A stretch of DNA of 64,000 bases from NCBI GenBank assembly GCA_900549995.1, contig URQQ01000006.1, forward strand, positions 38,892-102,891, in the 5' to 3' direction. The notes beneath the pieces were generated by a model that saw only the letters and a program-made list of their open reading frames with translations, was not told the origin of the DNA and did not search any database. Shown in pieces: positions 17,086 to 23,697 of the stretch (position 1 is the first letter of the stretch; every line of letters begins with the position of its first letter). The translations under genes were made by a program, and so were the position numbers. Source of the stretch: an uncultured Lachnospiraceae bacterium (GTDB taxonomy: Bacteria > Bacillota > Clostridia > Lachnospirales > Lachnospiraceae).

Positions 17086-17160
17086 CGGGGTATGGCTCAG
17101 TTTGGTTAGAGCGCACGGCTGGGGGCCGTGAGGTCGCAGGTTCGAATCCTGTTACCCCGA
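17086..17160 (+). tRNA. tRNA-Pro (anticodon GGG)
   Basis: A full cloverleaf folds: acceptor CGGGGTA/TACCCCG, D arm GCTC/GAGC, anticodon stem CACGG/CCGTG around the loop CTGGGGG (anticodon GGG), variable AGGTC, T arm GCAGG-TTCGAAT-CCTGT, discriminator A. No CCA is encoded. Its 3' end is duplicated at 18776, marking it as an integration site. Confidence 0.95.
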
Positions 17161-17162
17161 TT
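17127..17162 (+). repeat. Attachment-site copy in the tRNA 3' end (attL)
   Basis: The last part of tRNA-Pro and the next two bases recur at 18776-18811 with one mismatch over 36 bp (C at the position of a T). This is the usual mark left by a tyrosine recombinase that integrates into a tRNA gene. Confidence 0.85.
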
Positions 17163-17210
17163 TTATCCCCATTTTATGGGGAATTTTTAATTTTAAGGTG
17201 TTAAAAAAGC

Positions 17211-17231
17211 TGGTTGGCTTTGGTTGGGATT
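17211..17231 (+). repeat. Inner direct repeat, left end of the decayed element
   Basis: TGGTTGG-CTTTGGTTGGGATT here closely matches 18706-18730, each about 47 bases inside the corresponding attachment copy. Such paired repeats are candidates for arm-type integrase binding sites. Confidence 0.5.
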
Positions 17232-17598
17232 ATCCGACAGGTGTCAAACCTTTGAATTTGATATTTCTGTTCTGGATAATCTTTTTCTTTTGGTCGAGAT
17301 TTGAGGTGTCATATGTATAGTACTTCTCATTGACCTCTGTAGTGTGTCCAAGCATACTCGCAACAATCGCTTTTGGTGTTCCATTAGTCTGTAAGTCAGA
17401 AGAAGCTGTTTTCCGTAGCTTGGTAATACCGCCACCGCTTAAACCGCACTCTCTGCATAATCTAGTCATATAGCTGTTAATATTTCCAGCATGGACATAT
17501 CCACCGTTACCGTCCGTGAAAATCCATTCACACAAGATTCCATATTCTGTCTGTACTCGCTTGATTCTTTCCAATAGTTTAATAATTTGTGCGTCCAC
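17230..17598 (-). pseudogene. Tyrosine integrase, C-terminal remnant
   Basis: About 122 residues match the catalytic C-terminus of a tyrosine recombinase: ITKLRKTASSDL carries the Arg of the R-H/K-R signature, and MLGHTTEVNEKYYTYDT carries the LGH and the nucleophile Tyr. The N-terminal arm-binding and core domains are absent; the same frame runs a few codons further upstream (to about 17625) and is then lost. It lies 70 bases inside the tRNA-Pro attachment copy, where an integrase is expected. It is too short to be active. Confidence 0.85.
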
Positions 17599-17663
17599 CG
17601 GGTATAACCGAGCTTTTACTGCATAAAGATTTATTGAATATACTTTGTGTAGGGGTGATGTAC

Positions 17664-17879
17664 ATGGATTATGGACACTTAGAATTAAGGATAGAGGAAC
17701 TGCTGAAAGAAAAGGGTATCAGTAAGAATACCATTTGCAAAGAATTGGATATTCCGAGATCAAATTTTAACAGATATTGCAGAAATGAATTTCAAAGATT
17801 GGACGCTAATTTGATTTGTAAGTTGTGTGATTATTTTGGGTGTGAAGTCGGCGAGTTGATTATTTATGTAAGAGAATAG
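17664..17879 (+). CDS. Small XRE-family HTH regulator
   Basis: A 71-aa protein made of one Cro/CI-type HTH: KEKGISKNTICKELDIPRSNFNRYCR is the helix-turn-helix, followed by ANLICKLCDYFGCEVGELI. The frame opens earlier, but ATG at 17664 is best placed after AGGGGTGAT. It is read divergently from the integrase remnant, as usual for element regulators. It probably controlled excision or transfer genes now lost. Confidence 0.75.
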   Translation: MDYGHLELRIEELLKEKGISKNTICKELDIPRSNFNRYCRNEFQRLDANLICKLCDYFGCEVGELIIYVRE

Positions 17880-18036
17880 TGCTATGTCGTTGTACTGGCA
17901 TGGAACAGATAAAGAGTTGGGTACCTAGTGAATTTAAAGTCACAGATACCTTTTTTTGATTGCGTCTTTCATAAAATCGGATTATAATATGAGAAGTGAA
18001 GATTAGACAAATTTGAATTTATGGAGGAGATAGAAA

Positions 18037-18549
18037 ATGACTTGTAAAATAAGAAAATGGGAATTGTCGGACGCAAGAGATTTAGCACTTACTCTTTCCA
18101 ACACAAAAATACAAGATAATCTTCGAGATGGATTGCCATATCCTTACACAGAGCAGGACGGGGCCGATTATATTTCTGCTATGCTTTCCGCAGATGAAAA
18201 TGAAACATTTGCTTTTGCTATCATAGCAGACAGCAAAGTGATTGGCAGTATTGGTATTTTTCGTCAAGGAAATATTCACAGGCAAACCGCCGAATTGGGA
18301 TATTACATCGCAGAAGAATATTGGAGCAGAGGAATTATGACCGAAGCAGTAAAACAAATTTGTGAATATGTTTTTAGCAAAAGTGATATTATCCGTATCT
18401 ACGCAGAGCCGTTTGCTTATAATGCCGCATCTTGCAGAGTGCTTGAGAAAGCGGGATTTCAATATGAGGGTACATTAAGGAACAATGCTGTTAAAAACGG
18501 TAAAGTTATCGACATGAAGATGTACTCACTACTAAAAACAGAATTGTAA
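18037..18549 (+). CDS. GNAT family N-acetyltransferase (RimJ/RimL type)
   Basis: A 170-aa acetyltransferase. The acetyl-CoA loop appears as YYIAEEYWSRGIMTEAVKQI, and the end EKAGFQYEGTLRNNAVKNGKVIDMKMYSLL is the usual finish of RimJ/RimL-like enzymes. It follows TGGAGGAG. It is the only intact cargo gene of the decayed tRNA-Pro element. It could modify a small amine, antibiotic or protein N-terminus; the substrate is not visible. Confidence 0.88.
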   Translation: MTCKIRKWELSDARDLALTLSNTKIQDNLRDGLPYPYTEQDGADYISAMLSADENETFAFAIIADSKVIGSIGIFRQGNIHRQTAELGYYIAEEYWSRGIMTEAVKQICEYVFSKSDIIRIYAEPFAYNAASCRVLEKAGFQYEGTLRNNAVKNGKVIDMKMYSLLKTEL

Positions 18550-18705
18550 CTTCCGGTTTTTAGAGAAGATGACCTATATGGTTTTCAAGAAAATAGTCAT
18601 AGATAAATACCTATGACTATTACTTCCTTGCTAAATTATTGAATGTTAATATACGGATATACAAGTTTTCCTTTCTGACCGTTTGGGTCGCTTGTTTATA
18701 TTTGT

Positions 18706-18730
18706 TATTGGTTGGGTTTTGGTTGGGATT
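18706..18730 (+). repeat. Inner direct repeat, right end of the decayed element
   Basis: TTGGTTGGGTTTTGGTTGG followed by GATT matches 17211-17231 in the same orientation and lies about 46 bases inside the right attachment copy. Confidence 0.5.
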
Positions 18731-18775
18731 CAAAAATACCCCTTACAAACCCCGTAAATGCGTTGCTCGTTGCCA

Positions 18776-18811
18776 CGTGAGGTCGCAGGTTCGAATCCTG
18801 TTACCTCGATT
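18776..18811 (+). repeat. Attachment-site copy, right end (attR)
   Basis: A 36-bp duplicate of the tRNA-Pro 3' end with one mismatch. It is only the 3' part; no full tRNA is present here. Confidence 0.85.
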
Positions 18812-18813
18812 AC

Positions 18814-18852
18814 AGGCACAACAACTGCAGGAGGCAGGAGTTGTGCCTTTTT
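18814..18852 (+). terminator. Terminator beyond the right attachment copy
   Basis: AGGCACAAC (18814-18822) pairs with GTTGTGCCT (18840-18848) followed by TTTTT. It probably was the terminator of tRNA-Pro before the element inserted. Confidence 0.8.
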
Positions 18853-18978
18853 ATGTGCTCCGGGGCATCTCAGTACCCGAAAAATCATTGGTACAAATAG
18901 GGTAAAATAAAATCTTATAAGGGTATGCGGCTACCAGTGGGTGACTCCCATGCGGCTGCCAAATACAAAAATTAAAAA

Positions 18979-19016
18979 GCTATTGTCAGCATCCGATGTG
19001 TTGGCAATAGTTTTTT
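18979..19016 (+). terminator. Terminator-like hairpin at the XRE gene 3' end
   Basis: CTATTGTCA (18980-18988) pairs with TGGCAATAG (19002-19010), with TTTTTT on the plus side and AAAAA on the other, so it can act in both directions. Confidence 0.7.
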
Positions 19017-19017
19017 A

Positions 19018-19254
19018 TTATTTAAACATAAGTAACTTGTAGACAGGGATATCCAGTACTTTAGCAATCTCAAACAGGGTATCTAAGGAAACAGAGGTTG
19101 GCATATTCGGGGCTTCAATATTGCTTAAATGGGTTCGGCTGATATTGACTGCTTCTGCCAGTTGGAGCTGTGTAAGTCCGCCAAGTTTCCTGTAATATGC
19201 AATGTTCAGTCCTAATTTGATGTAAGCGTCAGTGTGACTTAAGTTATCTCTCAT
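19018..19254 (-). CDS. XRE-family HTH regulator
   Basis: A 78-aa single-domain Cro/CI protein: LGLNIAYYRKLGGLTQLQLAEAVNISRTHLSNIEAP is a textbook HTH, followed by SLDTLFEIAKVLDIPVYKLLMFK. GTG at 19260 is in frame, but ATG at 19254 lies after AAAGGAGTG. It has no obvious partner; it may be a leftover of the tRNA-Pro element or of the broken region upstream. Confidence 0.85.
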   Translation of the reverse strand: MRDNLSHTDAYIKLGLNIAYYRKLGGLTQLQLAEAVNISRTHLSNIEAPNMPTSVSLDTLFEIAKVLDIPVYKLLMFK

Positions 19255-19487
19255 GGGCACTCCTTTCTATTTTCTTAGTGTACCCATTGTGTATGATCGC
19301 ATAAATAAAGTTTGCTGTGTAACAATCAGTGGATTCAGTGAATGGATACCAGATGGCTCTACATTATATGATGATTATTTAGGAGTATCTTAGCAGAAAA
19401 TTTGATACTTGTCACTTTCGTATCTTAGACAAAAGAAGTCGGTATACACCGGAAAAGGTATGCCATTTATTTTCACCTAATGTTATA
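19255..19487. other. Intergenic stretch with a possible coding remnant
   Basis: No complete gene is seen between the XRE gene and the promoter at 19488. On the plus strand around 19329-19393 a short coding-like tail reads ISGFSEWIPDGSTLYDDYLG before a stop; it may be the end of a lost gene but has no start or ribosome site. Confidence 0.3.
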
Positions 19488-19516
19488 TTGAGATATCCCG
19501 GTCTACTTGCTATAAT
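19488..19516 (+). promoter_or_regulatory. Promoter of the candidate selenoprotein gene
   Basis: TTGAGA (19488-19493) and TATAAT (19511-19516) with 17-base spacing. A perfect 8-bp hairpin (CCCAATTA 19550-19557 with TAATTGGG 19568-19575) lies in the 5' leader. Confidence 0.7.
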
Positions 19517-19596
19517 AGAATTGCATTCAAAAATAAATGATTAAATAAGCCCAATTAATTTTCCAAATAATTGGGAAGAGTAAAGGATGTGTGAGA

Positions 19597-19926
19597 ATGT
19601 GTAAAAAGAAAATGACAGAATTAAATGAGCGGGCGAAGGAATATATGCTGAAATATGGATGGAAGCATATTGTATTAAGTGTTGAGGAATATACAAGCTG
19701 ATGTGCTCCTCCGTATAAGGAGGTAGCGGTAAGTTTTACCGATGAAGAAGAGTCTGTTATGCAGAAGAAGGGCTATGCAGTCAGCCAGAGTGAATTAGGC
19801 AATGTCTATTACCCGGAAGAAGGAGTCGAAGTTCCAGAGAACATCGTTGTAAAATATGTGGAATATCCCTGGATTACCTGCTTTGAGGTGGAAGGCCTGA
19901 AGATCATGAAAGAAAAAAGCATATGA
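19597..19926 (+). CDS. Candidate selenoprotein with UGA-Cys motif (109 aa)
   Basis: ATG at 19597 follows AAAGGA and opens a frame that would stop at TGA 19699-19701 (codon 35) but continues in the same phase for 74 well-formed codons to TGA 19924. Read as selenocysteine the junction is YTS-U-C-APPY, a redox-type Sec-Cys pair. A hairpin with a GU-starting loop lies just after the UGA. Coding character is the same on both sides, arguing against old decay. From memory, a family of small Clostridial proteins with a Cys-Cys or Sec-Cys motif is known in databases as CC/Se-motif (seleno)proteins. The alternative is a pseudogene with one nonsense change. Standard gene callers would miss it. Confidence 0.65.
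19705..19727 (+). promoter_or_regulatory. Bacterial SECIS-like hairpin after in-frame UGA
   Basis: GCT+CCTCC (19705-19712) pairs with GGAGG+AGC (19719-19727, with T19724 bulged). The six-base loop is GTATAA, beginning with the G-U that SelB recognises in known bacterial SECIS elements. The loop begins 11 bases after the UGA, at the short end of the usual distance, which is the main reservation. Confidence 0.55.
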
Positions 19927-19948
19927 AAGCAGAGGAATGGGTATATTG

Positions 19949-20641
19949 ATGACAGAGCAGTTAAAAAAGATAGCAGTTTCCTACGATAGAGGAATCGATC
20001 TGGGAAGAAAAGGAATTGATTCGTACAATAACCTTCCGGAGGAAATTGTAAATCATCCGAATTACAATTTGTTTATTCAAATGCGAAATGAAGAAGAACT
20101 TTCTGACAGCGCAGGGAAAGAAATCTATGATTTTTTAGACCCGGGAGAACATAAGAAATTCGTTGATTTAGGCTGTTGCTTAAATCTGATGTTCAGGGGA
20201 TACGATCAATGGAAATCCCTGTATTATGGAGTGGATATTAGTCCAAAAACTATTGAGCTGCTTAACGAATACAGCACAAAAAATAATATACGTATTGGAT
20301 CCCTCTATTGCGGCAGTATGCATCAAACACCATTTGAAGAGAATTTTTTTGACATTGGCTGCTGCATTGGTTCTTTAGAATATTTTGAGAAGTGCTTTGT
20401 AAAAGAATGTATTCAGGAAATGCGCAGAATTATAAAGAAGTCAGGAAGATTAGTGCTGGATATTCCTAACGTCGGAACGAAAGAGTTCGATATTACTGCT
20501 TTGATAGAAAAAAGTCTTGGGAGAGAAGACCTGTTTAATTTTGAGGTGGTTGATTTCGAACAGTTTATTCGTCCGTATTTTGATATACATAAGAAAAAAA
20601 TTGTGGGACCGATGATTCAATACTATTTAGTGTCGGTATAA
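19949..20641 (+). CDS. Class I SAM-dependent methyltransferase
   Basis: About 230 aa. FVDLGCCLNLMFRGY is motif I of the SAM-binding fold, YYGVDISPKTIELL is the acidic strand 2, and ENFFDIGCCIGSLEYFEKCF is the motif-IV region; a further MRRIIKKSGRLVLDIPNVG matches the final strands. ATGs at 19937 and 19949 are both possible; the GAGGA is close to the first. It starts 11-23 bases after the candidate selenoprotein, so the two are probably one operon. It has several Cys-Cys pairs, which is unusual. Substrate unknown. Confidence 0.8.
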   Translation: MTEQLKKIAVSYDRGIDLGRKGIDSYNNLPEEIVNHPNYNLFIQMRNEEELSDSAGKEIYDFLDPGEHKKFVDLGCCLNLMFRGYDQWKSLYYGVDISPKTIELLNEYSTKNNIRIGSLYCGSMHQTPFEENFFDIGCCIGSLEYFEKCFVKECIQEMRRIIKKSGRLVLDIPNVGTKEFDITALIEKSLGREDLFNFEVVDFEQFIRPYFDIHKKKIVGPMIQYYLVSV

Positions 20642-20678
20642 GACGTAACTTCAAATTACAGGAGTTATGTCTTTTTTT
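20641..20678 (+). terminator. Terminator of the selenoprotein/methyltransferase unit
   Basis: AGACGTAACT (20641-20650) pairs with AGTTATGTCT (20663-20672), followed by a seven-T run. Confidence 0.9.
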
Positions 20679-20696
20679 ACATATTAATTTTTTGAG

Positions 20697-20726
20697 TTGA
20701 ACTGTAGAGCTGTAAAGCGTTATAAT
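20697..20726 (+). promoter_or_regulatory. Promoter of the PHP gene
   Basis: TTGAAC (20697-20702) and TATAAT (20721-20726), spacing 18, directly upstream of the PHP-domain gene. Confidence 0.65.
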
Positions 20727-20784
20727 GTATGGGTAGCATAAATGGCGCGTGACGTCAGATCTTAGATTCAGAGAAAGGGACAAT

Positions 20785-21510
20785 ATGAGAATAGCAGTTG
20801 ATACACATTCACATACACTGGCAAGCGGACACGCTTACAACACGATGCGGGAGATGGCTCAGGCAGCATCCGAGAGGGGATTAGAAGCACTGGCGCTGAC
20901 AGAACATGCACCCGAGATGCCGGGAACTTGCTGTCTTTTTTATTTTGAAAATCTGAAAATTGTTCCAAGAGAGATGTACGGGGTGAATCTTCTTCTCGGG
21001 ACAGAGCTTAATATTATGAATCCGAAGGGGGAGGTCGATCTTAATGACCGTGTCTTAAAAGAGATGGATATTGTCATTGCGAGCATACACAGACCATGTT
21101 TTGGATTCGGTTATACGAAAGATGAGATTACATCTGCCTGTGTGAAAGCGATGCAGAATCCATATATTAACATTCTGGGACACCCGGATGACGGCCGGTT
21201 TCCGGTTGATTTCGAAGTACTCGTAAAGACAGCAAAAGAAACAGGAACTCTGCTGGAAGTGAATAATTCTTCGCTCAGAGAAGATAATACACGTGAAAAT
21301 GCGAGAGAGAATCTGAAAATTATGCTTGGGCTATGTAAGAAATATGGTGTAATGATCACAACGGGAAGTGACTCACATATGGATATTGATGTCGGGGGAT
21401 TCGATCTGGCACTGGAAGTTTTAAGAGAAAATGAATTCCCGGAAGAATTGGTTGCCACAACTTCATTGGAGAAAATCAAGCCGTTCTTAAATCGCTATAA
21501 AAAACTATAG
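20785..21510 (+). CDS. PHP domain hydrolase (YcdX-like phosphatase)
   Basis: A 241-aa metal-dependent hydrolase. The PHP metal ligands appear in order: DTHSHT near residue 7, ALTEHAPEMPG, the IASIHRPCF strand, LGHPDDGRF and TGSDSHM. This is the stand-alone YcdX type, a phosphatase with a trinuclear site. The long frame starts at 20749, but ATG at 20785 follows AAAGGGA. Neighbouring YerC gene is read in the same direction 65 bases later. Confidence 0.9.
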   Translation: MRIAVDTHSHTLASGHAYNTMREMAQAASERGLEALALTEHAPEMPGTCCLFYFENLKIVPREMYGVNLLLGTELNIMNPKGEVDLNDRVLKEMDIVIASIHRPCFGFGYTKDEITSACVKAMQNPYINILGHPDDGRFPVDFEVLVKTAKETGTLLEVNNSSLREDNTRENARENLKIMLGLCKKYGVMITTGSDSHMDIDVGGFDLALEVLRENEFPEELVATTSLEKIKPFLNRYKKL

Positions 21511-21575
21511 ACTTTACGAATTTAATGTGTTAAAATATAACAGTAATTGATAAGGACTACGAAGGAGATAGCAGT

Positions 21576-21875
21576 ATGAGTAAGAAAATAAGGACTGAGG
21601 CAGTTGATTATTTGTTTGAAGCTATTTTGAGCCTGGAAAATAAAGAAGAGTGTTATACTTTTTTTGAAGATATATGTACGATAAACGAATTACTTTCATT
21701 ATCGCAGCGGTTTGAAGTGGCTAAGATGCTCCGGGAACAGAAGACATATCTGGAAATCGCAGAGAAGACAGGTGCATCCACTGCAACGATCAGCCGGGTC
21801 AACCGTTCACTGAATTATGGGAATGACGGTTATGACATGGTATTTGACAGATTAAATCAGAATAAAGAAGCATAG
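21576..21875 (+). CDS. TrpR-like protein YerC/YecD
   Basis: A 99-aa DNA-binding protein of the TrpR-like YerC group: CTINELLSLSQRFEVAKMLREQKTYLEIAEKTGASTATISRVNRSLNYG contains the HTH, with recognition helix STATISRVNRSL. In Bacillus yerC sits beside pcrB/pcrA; here a pcrA gene is nearby (23698). The start ATG at 21576 follows GAAGGAGATAG. Regulon unknown. Confidence 0.93.
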   Translation: MSKKIRTEAVDYLFEAILSLENKEECYTFFEDICTINELLSLSQRFEVAKMLREQKTYLEIAEKTGASTATISRVNRSLNYGNDGYDMVFDRLNQNKEA

Positions 21876-21881
21876 TCAGAA

Positions 21882-21920
21882 AAAGAGAAGAACTGCCGGT
21901 GGCGGCTGCTTCTCTTTTTT
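21882..21920 (+). terminator. Terminator after yerC
   Basis: AGAGAAG (21884-21890) pairs with CTTCTCT (21909-21915) with an inner GCCGG/GCGGC part, followed by TTTTTT. Confidence 0.88.
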
Positions 21921-21948
21921 AGTGCGGTTTTACTGTGAACAGGTGTTT

Positions 21949-22725
21949 TTAAAGTTCTTCTGGATGCAGGGAACTGTGAAGTTCTTTCAGGATTTCTGAC
22001 AGTGTGAAAGCGTCAAGCTGGCCTGGGGCAGAAGCAGCCTGTCCGGCACCGAAAGTGACGGCAGAACCAAAAAATTCTCCGGCAATGCGGCTGATGCTTC
22101 CGTTTCCGGCCATAGACATGGTAATCAGCGGTTTATCTGTATAACAGGAACGCATTTCTTCCGTTGCGGACAGAAGATTGAGAACATCTTTTGGACTTTT
22201 GGGCATTACTGCTATTTTCAGAATGTCTGCACCGAAATCCTGCATTTTGCGTAGACGGTATATAATATCTGAGATGGCAGGTGTTTTGTCAAAATCATGG
22301 TTGGACGCAACAACCTTTGCGCCAGATTTATGGATGGATTCGATCATTGATTTTACAAGGCCATCTCCGGTAAATATTTCTACATCAATCAGATCCGCAA
22401 GTCCGGACTGAGCAGCAGCGATATTTAATGACAGATAGTCCTGGTCAGAAAGTTCTGAAGCACCGCCTTCTTTTTTCGTACGGAATGTGAACAAGAGTGG
22501 GGTATCCGGTAGAAGTGTGCGAAGCCCGCTTAATACATCAAGCACCTGTGCGGTATCACGGACTCCTTCGAACCAGTCTGCACGCCATTCCAGAATATCC
22601 ATCGGGAGCTGTTTATATTCAGCTGCCAGAGCGAGGATTTCTTCTTTTGTCTTTCCGATATCCGGTATGCATATCTTGGGGATACCGTTTCCGATTTCAA
22701 TATTTTTAACTTTTACAGGATTCAT
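21949..22725 (-). CDS. aroD: Type I 3-dehydroquinate dehydratase
   Basis: A 258-aa class I dehydroquinase of the shikimate pathway, converting 3-dehydroquinate to 3-dehydroshikimate. The EWRADWF strand, the VVASNHDFDKTP segment with the catalytic His, and LKIAVMPKSPKD with the Schiff-base Lys are all present; the end TFGAGQAASAPGQL is typical. The open frame reaches 22794, but ATG at 22725 follows CGGAGG. It is monocistronic on the minus strand, away from other aro genes. Confidence 0.95.
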   Translation of the reverse strand: MNPVKVKNIEIGNGIPKICIPDIGKTKEEILALAAEYKQLPMDILEWRADWFEGVRDTAQVLDVLSGLRTLLPDTPLLFTFRTKKEGGASELSDQDYLSLNIAAAQSGLADLIDVEIFTGDGLVKSMIESIHKSGAKVVASNHDFDKTPAISDIIYRLRKMQDFGADILKIAVMPKSPKDVLNLLSATEEMRSCYTDKPLITMSMAGNGSISRIAGEFFGSAVTFGAGQAASAPGQLDAFTLSEILKELHSSLHPEEL

Positions 22726-22823
22726 AATAACCTCCGATTTTCTTAATATATGTCTTAAATTTATTTCAGGATGGAACAAAAGGGACAAGTGCACTTCAAC
22801 TTCCTGAATCCCTCAATCATAAT

Positions 22824-22858
22824 AAAAAGCAGAAGATTCAGAGATATGATTCTTCTGC
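22824..22858 (-). terminator. Terminator of the DUF1836 gene
   Basis: GCAGAAGA (22829-22836) pairs with TCTTCTGC (22851-22858); on the minus strand it is followed by TTTTT. It separates the DUF1836 gene from aroD. Confidence 0.8.
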
Positions 22859-22864
22859 CGGAGT

Positions 22865-23473
22865 TTAAGATTTTGTTTTGGAATCAGGAGACGGAAGTCC
22901 GTCGATGATCTTCTCGATTAACAGTTTCTTGACATATACGTCAAAGCTTAAAGTGCAGATGAAAGAGAAAAGCTGCAGGAATTCCTTATCTGTCTCAGGA
23001 GCGCCGGCAAATGTATCCCCCGCCTGCTTATATGTTTCTGAGATATCATTTTTTAATATGTCAATTCGGTTCTTCTCCATCTGGCAGACGCATTCATAGA
23101 TATCTGTCAGATTAAAATCTTCATCTGAATGGAAATATTTTTCCGTGATTGGTTTCAGCAGTGTTTCAATATCTTTAATGGAAAGCAGATTTTTGAAATA
23201 GTAGATGAAGATAAGAACTAATACATGTTCCTTTGTGTACTTTTTCTTAAGCGGAGGCGGAAGAAGATTATTCTTGGCATAATTGTTAATCATAGTTTTT
23301 GTAAGAATCTTATCCTCAGAATACCGCTTGGTTGAATTCAGCTGAGATTCCATAAAAGTAGTTACCTGATCCATATACAGATCAATATTGGGGATATCTG
23401 AAGGTCTGATGTAGTCGATCCGGGAAAGACTCTCCATTATACTGTTCAGCATATCATTTGTGTCAATTGTCAT
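22865..23473 (-). CDS. DUF1836 family protein
   Basis: A 202-aa protein of the DUF1836 family, common in Firmicutes and uncharacterised. The core ILTKTMINNYAKNNLLPPPLKKKYTKEHVLVLIFIYYFKNLLSIKDIETLL resembles a MerR-like winged HTH followed by a helix bundle, so a DNA-binding role is suspected. The start at 23473 is preceded on its strand by GAGGTGATG. Confidence 0.85.
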   Translation of the reverse strand: MTIDTNDMLNSIMESLSRIDYIRPSDIPNIDLYMDQVTTFMESQLNSTKRYSEDKILTKTMINNYAKNNLLPPPLKKKYTKEHVLVLIFIYYFKNLLSIKDIETLLKPITEKYFHSDEDFNLTDIYECVCQMEKNRIDILKNDISETYKQAGDTFAGAPETDKEFLQLFSFICTLSFDVYVKKLLIEKIIDGLPSPDSKTKS

Positions 23474-23697
23474 TTCATCACCTCATACACCATATTATAT
23501 AGTATTAAAAACTAGCTTGCAAGTGGTTTCGTGGTTAATTTTGAACTGTGGTTTTAGGCATGATGTCAGGCGGATATGAAAAGTCATTGAGAATCTTTGG
23601 GATATATATTATAATAAAACAGATATTGCAAAAACGAGAAAACTATTTACCTAGAGATACGGTCTAGAGATGAAAAGATAGGAGATTACAATAATTC

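Noticed and set aside
18639..18905. 88-codon open frame across the right attachment site
   Set aside because: It runs through the duplicated tRNA end and its terminator, has no ribosome binding site, and its protein is explained by tRNA sequence.
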